Of a stretch of 64,000 bases of DNA, positions 58,692-64,000 are shown one piece after another. Below the pieces are notes generated by a model. That model made no database searches, was not told the DNA's origin, and was given only the letters and a program-made list of their open reading frames with translations. A program made the translations under genes and the position numbers. The stretch is from positions 62,001 to 126,000 of the forward strand of contig CAKJVC010000156.1 of the NCBI GenBank assembly GCA_918026815.1, read 5' to 3'. The DNA is from Chalara sp. BL73 (taxonomy: Eukaryota > Ascomycota > Leotiomycetes > Helotiales). Every line of letters begins with the position of its first letter. Position 1 is the first letter of the stretch.

Positions 58692-60526
58692 ATGTTGTCA
58701 TACTTCTCAGCTATTCCACAGGTTCAGACTCTCGCCATCTTCGGGTGTATCCTCATTTTCTTGCTACATACAGTCGTCCGTAAGGCATATCGAACCCCAC
58801 TGAAAGGTATTCCTTATAACCAGGATGCGGCGAAGAGATGGATGGGTGATCTGGCCGAGCTTGGTGAACGAGAGAAAAAGGGGAAGGGAATGAGACCGTG
58901 GTTTTTGGAGCAGGCGTTCCGACATAACTCGGCCATCACGCAGATTTTCTTAGGCCCTTTTGCAAAACCTGCAGTCTTGGTCTCGGATTTCCGAGAAGTA
59001 AATGACATCTTGAGTCATCGGGATGCGGTTGATTTCAAACGGGGGAAGAAAGTGGATGTGTTCAGAGGCATTCTTCCACACGCGCACGCGGCCATGGAGA
59101 CATTCGATCCGAACTTTAAGAGCAATCGGGATCTTCTGAGAGATCTTATGACACCTTCATTGCTACAATCTGTAAGTATTTTCCTAGGTACTGCGAGGAA
59201 AATACTCAATGACCTATTATGTAAAATATAATGCCCTCCTGGCTGACCATGTATCACTAGATAAATGCGCCGCATACGTATCAGGTAGCTTGTAATCTTG
59301 TTAATCTATGGCGCTTGAAAAGCAAAATCGCACAAGGCCACCCATTTGAGGCATTTAGCAATATTATCGAGTTCTCGTTTGATGCAATTGTGAGTGCGGC
59401 GATCGGACTGGGCCCGGAAGGGGGCGATCTCAAATACCAGTTTGACCATCTCAGCGCACTTGAAAACACCGACTCCTGTAAAGTGGCTGCTAAATTGGGC
59501 CGGGATGAGTTGGTAGACATACCTGCAGCTAAAATGTCCGTGAAACTCGCGGCACTGTTATGTGAAGAAGAGTCGTTGTGGAAAGGATTCTATCAGCCTT
59601 GGCCAAAGCTGTATCATTTCATGAACAAGCTTCAACCGTCCGTTCGAGCTGCTAGCCGAACCATGAGGAGCTTTCTCGAGTCACGCATCCGTACAAATGG
59701 CCCAAAGCTGCGCGCAGGTGGACAGCCCGAGTCCGCCCTAGACTATGTTATTCAAAGAGAGTTTAAGGCCGCCGAAAAAGCTGGCCGGGAGCCAAATCTT
59801 GGAGATGCACGTATTCGGGATGAAATCTACGGCTACCTTATCGCTGGCCACGATACCTCCGGAGGCACAATGGTCTGGCTTATGAGAACGTTGATGGCCC
59901 ATCCGGAAGAACAGGTCAAGATCCGCAACAGCCTCCACCTGACATATCAAGCTGCGTGGGCTGAGAAGCGTCTTCCAACGATTGCAGAGCTGAGCAAAAA
60001 TGACCACTACCTAAGTGCCTTCATTGAGGAGGTGTTGCGTTTCAGCGCTCCAGTAGTGACGGTAGTGGTGATGACACGAATGGATACCTTCATCCTTGGT
60101 CATCCGGTGCCCGGCGATACTCAGGTTTTCCTCAATTTGGCCGGGCCGTCTCTAAATATGCGTTCGGTGCCAATCGAAGAACATGTACGAAGCAGTACCT
60201 CACAGAAGCACCGGCCTACCAAGGCAAGCTGGGATGATCTTGATCCGACTACGTTCCGACCCGAACGCTGGTTGAAGAACGACGAGCAGGGGAACATGAT
60301 CTTCGATCCATCCAGTGGCCCTACACTAGCGTTTAGTGCGGGAAATAGAGGCTGTTTTGGGAAACGACTCGCATATTTAGAGCTGAGAGTCGTGCTAACG
60401 TTACTGATTTGGTCTTTTGAATTTGAGCTTCCGCCACACCTTGTGTCTTGGAAGACTTACGATTCTTTAGTCACAGCACCTGAGCAATGCATCATGCGTG
60501 TCAAGGATATTTTGAGCGACAAGTGA
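58692..60526 (+). CDS. Cytochrome P450 monooxygenase
   Basis: This is a haem-thiolate enzyme that inserts one oxygen atom, with electrons from cytochrome P450 reductase at the ER. Exons are 58692-59171 and 59261-60526. The intron has GTAAGT and CACTAG ends. The protein is 581 aa, slightly long for the family. An N-terminal membrane anchor is present (about residues 12-30, LAIFGCILIFLLHTVV). The oxygen-binding I helix is AGHDTSGG (about 355-362), ExxR is EVLR (about 417-420), the PERF-type motif is FRPERWL, and the haem loop is FSAGNRGCFGKR, with ligand Cys at about 525. All core residues are present, so it should be active. The CYP family and substrate cannot be read from this. Its neighbours, an O-methyltransferase and FAD monooxygenase, suggest a tailoring role. 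Confidence 0.93.
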
Positions 60527-60783
60527 AGCTAGATTTGGAAAGTTGACAAGCCTTGCGATCCATTTTATATTCGTTCTTTGTTACAAACCGGGCTGTGAGA
60601 GATGCTTGAGTTATGCATAGATAATTTTTATAACTGTCTTCAATTCATCTTGATTTGAATCATTTTCTAGTAGCAGAGACTATTTAAAGCAATCTATTTG
60701 TTGAATACCCTCCGGACTCCATCCCCAATCCATGAATTTACCGCAAGGCTTCATAAGAAACACTTGACACTATCCAACGACAC
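60527..60783. other. Convergent spacer between P450 and O-methyltransferase
   Basis: These are short facing 3' regions. No feature is seen. Confidence 0.4.
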
Positions 60784-61778
60784 TTAGTCAAGTAATCTCG
60801 CAATGTTAACTCCATCCCACAGTGGACAGACCCAATTTTCAAGCCTCTGGCAGTCATTGATAACATCGTTATATTCTCTTAGTGCTCTCACATCTTTTGA
60901 CTTCCAATACTCCTTTCTATGAGCTCCAAAATCATAACTTCTCCATGGATTATCAGCGCTATCGTCAGCCACAAAACCGCACCTCAAAATATTATCCCCG
61001 ATTATAAGTCCGCCTTTACGCAGCAGCCTCTGAGGGGATTCGGGAGTCGATAAGGCTAGGATTTCTCGTAAATACTGAGGATAGTCGGACTTCTGAGCAT
61101 CGATGAATATTATATCATAGGGCTTGTCGGGAGAAAGGCTAGGGAGACTTTGTTTTCGATTAGCTGGCAACATTTTTGAATGCAGTTATATGTAGTTAGC
61201 CATTTCTGGGGCACAGACAGACTTACATGCGAAGCGCATCATCAATGATCAGTTTTACATTCTTAATTCCGTGAGCAGCGAACGCATCCTGAGCAAAACC
61301 AGCGAAAGTAGGATCGAACTCAAGACCGGTAACCTTGCCATCGACTCCAACAGCATGACTCCAGGCGAGACATGATAGTCCAACATAGGTGCCAATTTCC
61401 AGAACTAATTTGTGGAAATGTTAATATGGTCAATGCTGAAATATCCTGGAATAGGAACGAATAAAGACAAGTTTTTGAATACTACTTACCTTGCTTGGCC
61501 CCTACTAACTTGGCTAAAAACACCAGCATCTGTGCCTGTGAGATAGATACCATATACTTGGCCGTCTCAGGCTGTGTTCTGTTGATGTGAGCATGGTAGT
61601 TGACGATGTATTCTGGGATATTAGAGCTGTGCAGCTTAGCATAATCGCTGACACGCTCTCCGACAATGGCATTAGGATAGAGAGCCACGCATTCCTTTGG
61701 ATACAGTACTTTCGGTGGACCTGTTTGCTCCGTTGGAAGGGTAGTAGCTTGCGCAGCGACTGTAGATGGGAATGGCAT
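60784..61778 (-). CDS. Class I SAM-dependent O-methyltransferase (CCoAOMT-like), splice site possibly lost
   Basis: It transfers a methyl group from S-adenosylmethionine to a small hydroxylated molecule. Coding parts are 61778-61490, 61404-61227 and 61171-60784; summed they give 284 aa in one frame. The SAM-binding motif is VLEIGTYVGLSCLAW, followed by VTGLEFDP. YDIIFIDAQKSDYPQYL carries the metal- and SAM-site acidic residues, then LLRKGGLIIGDNIL. These are the hallmarks of PF01596. Intron 1 is canonical (61405-61489). For intron 2 the donor is GTAAGT (61226), but the base pair before the in-frame exon 3 is AT, not AG (61173-61172). The nearest true AG (GCCAG) puts the next codon to TAA. So either the acceptor has mutated, or splicing is unusual. 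It is divergent from the FAD monooxygenase. Confidence 0.82.
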
Positions 61779-62605
61779 TGTTAGGCACGCTTCGAAAAAA
61801 TTGGCTATTAGAACAGAACTGAAGCTACAATTTCACATGCTTCATTTAATGCCAAGGGACTTCTCAACACAGCCTATCTTATCTACCACAGTACGGAGGA
61901 GGTACACTTAGATTTCTGTATGCAGATGAGTGGAACATGAGTTCAGGAGAGAATGGCAATTGACCTACATCGATTAGTTGCATCAACCCTCGCACTCCTA
62001 GTCTAGTTAGGCATAAAAATGACATGAAAATGCTTGAAAAAACTAAGAATCTGCCTATCAGTTACTACAGGTAGCCATATCTAGCGTTCAATATCGCCTC
62101 AGCCGGAACCAATTCAAGCTTTCTCGAGCTTATGAATGGCCGATTGATAAAGCCCCAAAAACTCCGGATTCTAGTGACCGAATGTAACCTGTAAAGTCCT
62201 TGCTCACTTCCTAGTCGACCGAATGTAACCTGCAAAACCCTTGCTCACTTCCTAGTCGACCGAATGTAACCTGCAAACCCTTGCTCACTTCCTGGTTGAT
62301 TTAACTTGTTGGATTCGCTCACTCGGTCATGAGTGTTAGGGCCATTGAAAATATGATTACTCCGTACCTCGCCTTATGTTGCACAGCAGGACCTCAAACT
62401 TACATAATCAGTAATATCTGTAAATTATTCCGTTGTATCTAGCTTATTGTAGAAGGCTATGTTCGAACACTAGCGATGGCCACTTTGTAAGTGGTGAAAT
62501 GCCTGCTTCACCTCATCAATACTTCTTTCAAGAGAAAGAATGGCCTTGCCTTAATACTATTTTCTTGCTGGATTTATCGCTCAACGCATCTTATTTGCAT
62601 ATGCT
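61779..62605. promoter_or_regulatory. Divergent O-methyltransferase / FAD monooxygenase promoter
   Basis: 827 bp separate the two divergent starts. They contain a three-copy 41-bp repeat (62176-62297), listed separately. No other ORF or RNA gene is convincing. Confidence 0.5.
62176..62297. repeat. 41-bp tandem repeat, three copies
   Basis: Units at 62176-62216, 62217-62257 and 62258-62297 start GACCGAATGTAACCTG and end CTCACTTCCTAGTC, with only a few changes between copies. At each junction the sequence is GTCGACCGA, bringing TCG and CGA half-sites together. The repeat lies in the shared promoter of two likely cluster genes. Confidence 0.9.
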
Positions 62606-64000
62606 ATGGACACTCTCTGTTATGATGTCGACCCTTGCGCAGGACGAGTGGCTGTTGTACCACTGAAAGTAATCATCATTGGAGCTGGTATTGCAGGATT
62701 GACAACTGGCCTTGCACTTGCAAAAACTGGCCATTCGGTTACAATACTCGAAAGTGTACCACGGATCACTGAGGTCGGTGCAGGTCTACAACTTGCACCT
62801 AATGCCTCGCGTATTCTCCATAGACTTGGTGTAATGGAACAGGTAATTAACAAGACCACAGTGTTATCCAGAGTCAGTATTAGGTGAGTGAGTGAAGAAT
62901 TGAGTCTGTGTTCTCTGCTATAGTAATGTCATATTGGGATCCGCTTCGTCACTAGTTCACGCTAACAGATTTGTACAGACGATACGATAGTGATGAAGAG
63001 CTTGGTTCTTCTCCACTGATGCCCGAGATTGGCCAACTTTATGGCGCTCCAATGGGAGTCATTCATCGTGGAGACCTACAACAGATTCTCCTAGGTGCTG
63101 TTCAACAGAGTGGAGGGCGGATCTTCACTTCGCGAACCGTGCTGGGAGTAGACGAGGCATTTTATCCTCGAGTATTAGTGCGGAACAACAAGAACGGAAA
63201 AAAGGTTTGGTTACGAGCGGACGTCGTTATTGCAGCAGATGGCATTCAATCGACGGTGAGGAGGCAGATAGGGCAAATGGAGAAGGGCAGCCATCACGAG
63301 ACACCAGTTGCAACCGGAGACTCAGCATATCGGTTGTTAATTCCACGTGAGCGCGTGCAGCACGATGCGGCTCTTCTCGCGATGCTAGATCAAAATGTGG
63401 CCATGAGATACATGGGACCAGGCGGTCATATTATGGCGTATCCCATAAAACAGAATAGTCTTTATAACATAGTCCTTCTGCATCCGACCTCGACGGACAC
63501 CGCAACGGAGACAACTATGGATACAGGAGGGTCCCCTTGGACTACCCAGGGAAGTCGCACCGAGATGCTACATTTCTACCGCAACTGGTCGCCAGCTATA
63601 CGTGCGTGGTTGTCTTATGCAGATCAGGACCTATTGGAGTGGACGCTGCAAACGGCTGCGCCTCTACCGCACTGGGCCAGGAACAGTGTGGCATTAATTG
63701 GCGACGCCTGCCATCCTATGCTTCCATACGTAGCTCAAGGGGCCGCAAACGCGATTGAGGATGCCGCGGTGCTCATGACAGCTTTTACACTGACATCTGA
63801 CGTGATATTGGCGCTTCGTGTGTACGAGGCTGTAAGAAAGACCAGAGCGGAAGTCATCGCTGCAAGTGCCTCTAGTACGGGACGCAGCCTTCATCTTCCC
63901 GACGGATCGGAGCAGCACGAGAGAGACGAGGCAATTCGAAATGCAGGCAAGGGGCTGCACACAGGGGCAGAAGATACCTCTGACAAGTGGCGGGATCCCT
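62606..64000 (+). CDS. FAD-dependent monooxygenase (salicylate-hydroxylase type), 3' partial
   Basis: Group A flavin monooxygenases hydroxylate aromatic or enolic substrates using NAD(P)H. Exons are 62606-62883 and 62979 to beyond the window end. The intron has a GTGAGT donor and TACAG acceptor; the CTAACAG eleven bases earlier would shift the frame. The FAD motif GAGIAGL is at about residues 26-32, followed by SVTILES and GAGLQLAPNASRILHRLG, a salicylate-hydroxylase-like pattern. The DG motif is ADVVIAADGIQSTVR, and the GD motif is ALIGDACHPMLPYVAQGAANAIEDAAVL. The frame is open to base 64000 with no lesion. The start at 62606 is the first in-frame ATG; another start a little upstream cannot be excluded. 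Substrate unknown. It is adjacent to the O-methyltransferase and shares a repeat-bearing promoter with it. Confidence 0.92.

Noticed and set aside
58159..58701. 180-codon minus ORF upstream of the P450
   Set aside because: It crosses the Tc1 end into the P450 promoter, and no domain was seen.
1..64000. tRNA, rRNA or CRISPR features
   Set aside because: I looked for the tRNA T-loop pattern (GGTTCGAATCC type), rRNA cores and regularly spaced repeats, and found none that I could support by eye. CRISPR is not expected in a fungus.

Overview
The window is from a filamentous ascomycete (Pezizomycotina). The evidence is short 46-90 bp GT-AG introns with internal CTAAC/CTGAC branch sites, fungal-only families (DUF3824, 2EXR, fungal-type dCMP deaminase, ATG7), and a ~31 kb AT-rich block with the marks of repeat-induced point mutation (RIP): TpA-rich, stop-riddled, degenerate retrotransposons. 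A Leotiomycete-like fungus is my best guess. That rests on gene style only, not on a search.

Layout. 1-21.3 kb is gene-bearing, normal-GC DNA: a partial DUF3824 protein; ATG7 (minus) divergent from dCMP deaminase (plus); a DUF1304 membrane protein; an OMA1-like M48 mitochondrial protease (minus) divergent from a kelch protein (plus); a LINE gag relic; an unusual predicted type I membrane protein whose cytoplasmic side is an alpha/beta hydrolase; a 2EXR protein; a frameshifted DUF7726-like pseudogene; and one unrecognised two-exon gene.

21.9-53.3 kb is a nest of transposable elements. I could delimit most of them by terminal repeats, and several by perfect target-site duplications (TSDs). Element A is a minus-strand Ty3/gypsy element with 174 bp LTRs (22219-35390). 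Element B is a chromovirus with 457 bp LTRs (26867-33890, TSD AGCCG), inserted in A. A solo LTR of the A type lies inside B (29959-30131, TSD ACTAT). Element C has ~386 bp LTRs (36192-~53093). A hAT transposon with an 8-bp TSD (40303-43680) sits inside C. Element D is a gypsy element with 301 bp LTRs (45069-52930, TSD AATTA), inserted in the right LTR of C. A single D-like LTR marks the left edge (21890-22150) and a B-type LTR fragment the right edge (53094-53276). In A, B, C and D the RIP-like C-to-T and G-to-A damage is heavy inside and fades toward the two outer ends.

53.3-64 kb is normal-GC again and holds what looks like the edge of an oxidative secondary-metabolism gene set: a secreted GMC flavo-oxidoreductase, a cytochrome P450, a class I O-methyltransferase (minus) and an FAD monooxygenase (plus, running off the window). 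A decayed Tc1/mariner element lies between the first two. No backbone synthase lies in the window, so the cluster reading is an inference. The O-methyltransferase seems to have lost a splice acceptor. A 41-bp repeat, three copies, lies in the promoter it shares with the monooxygenase.
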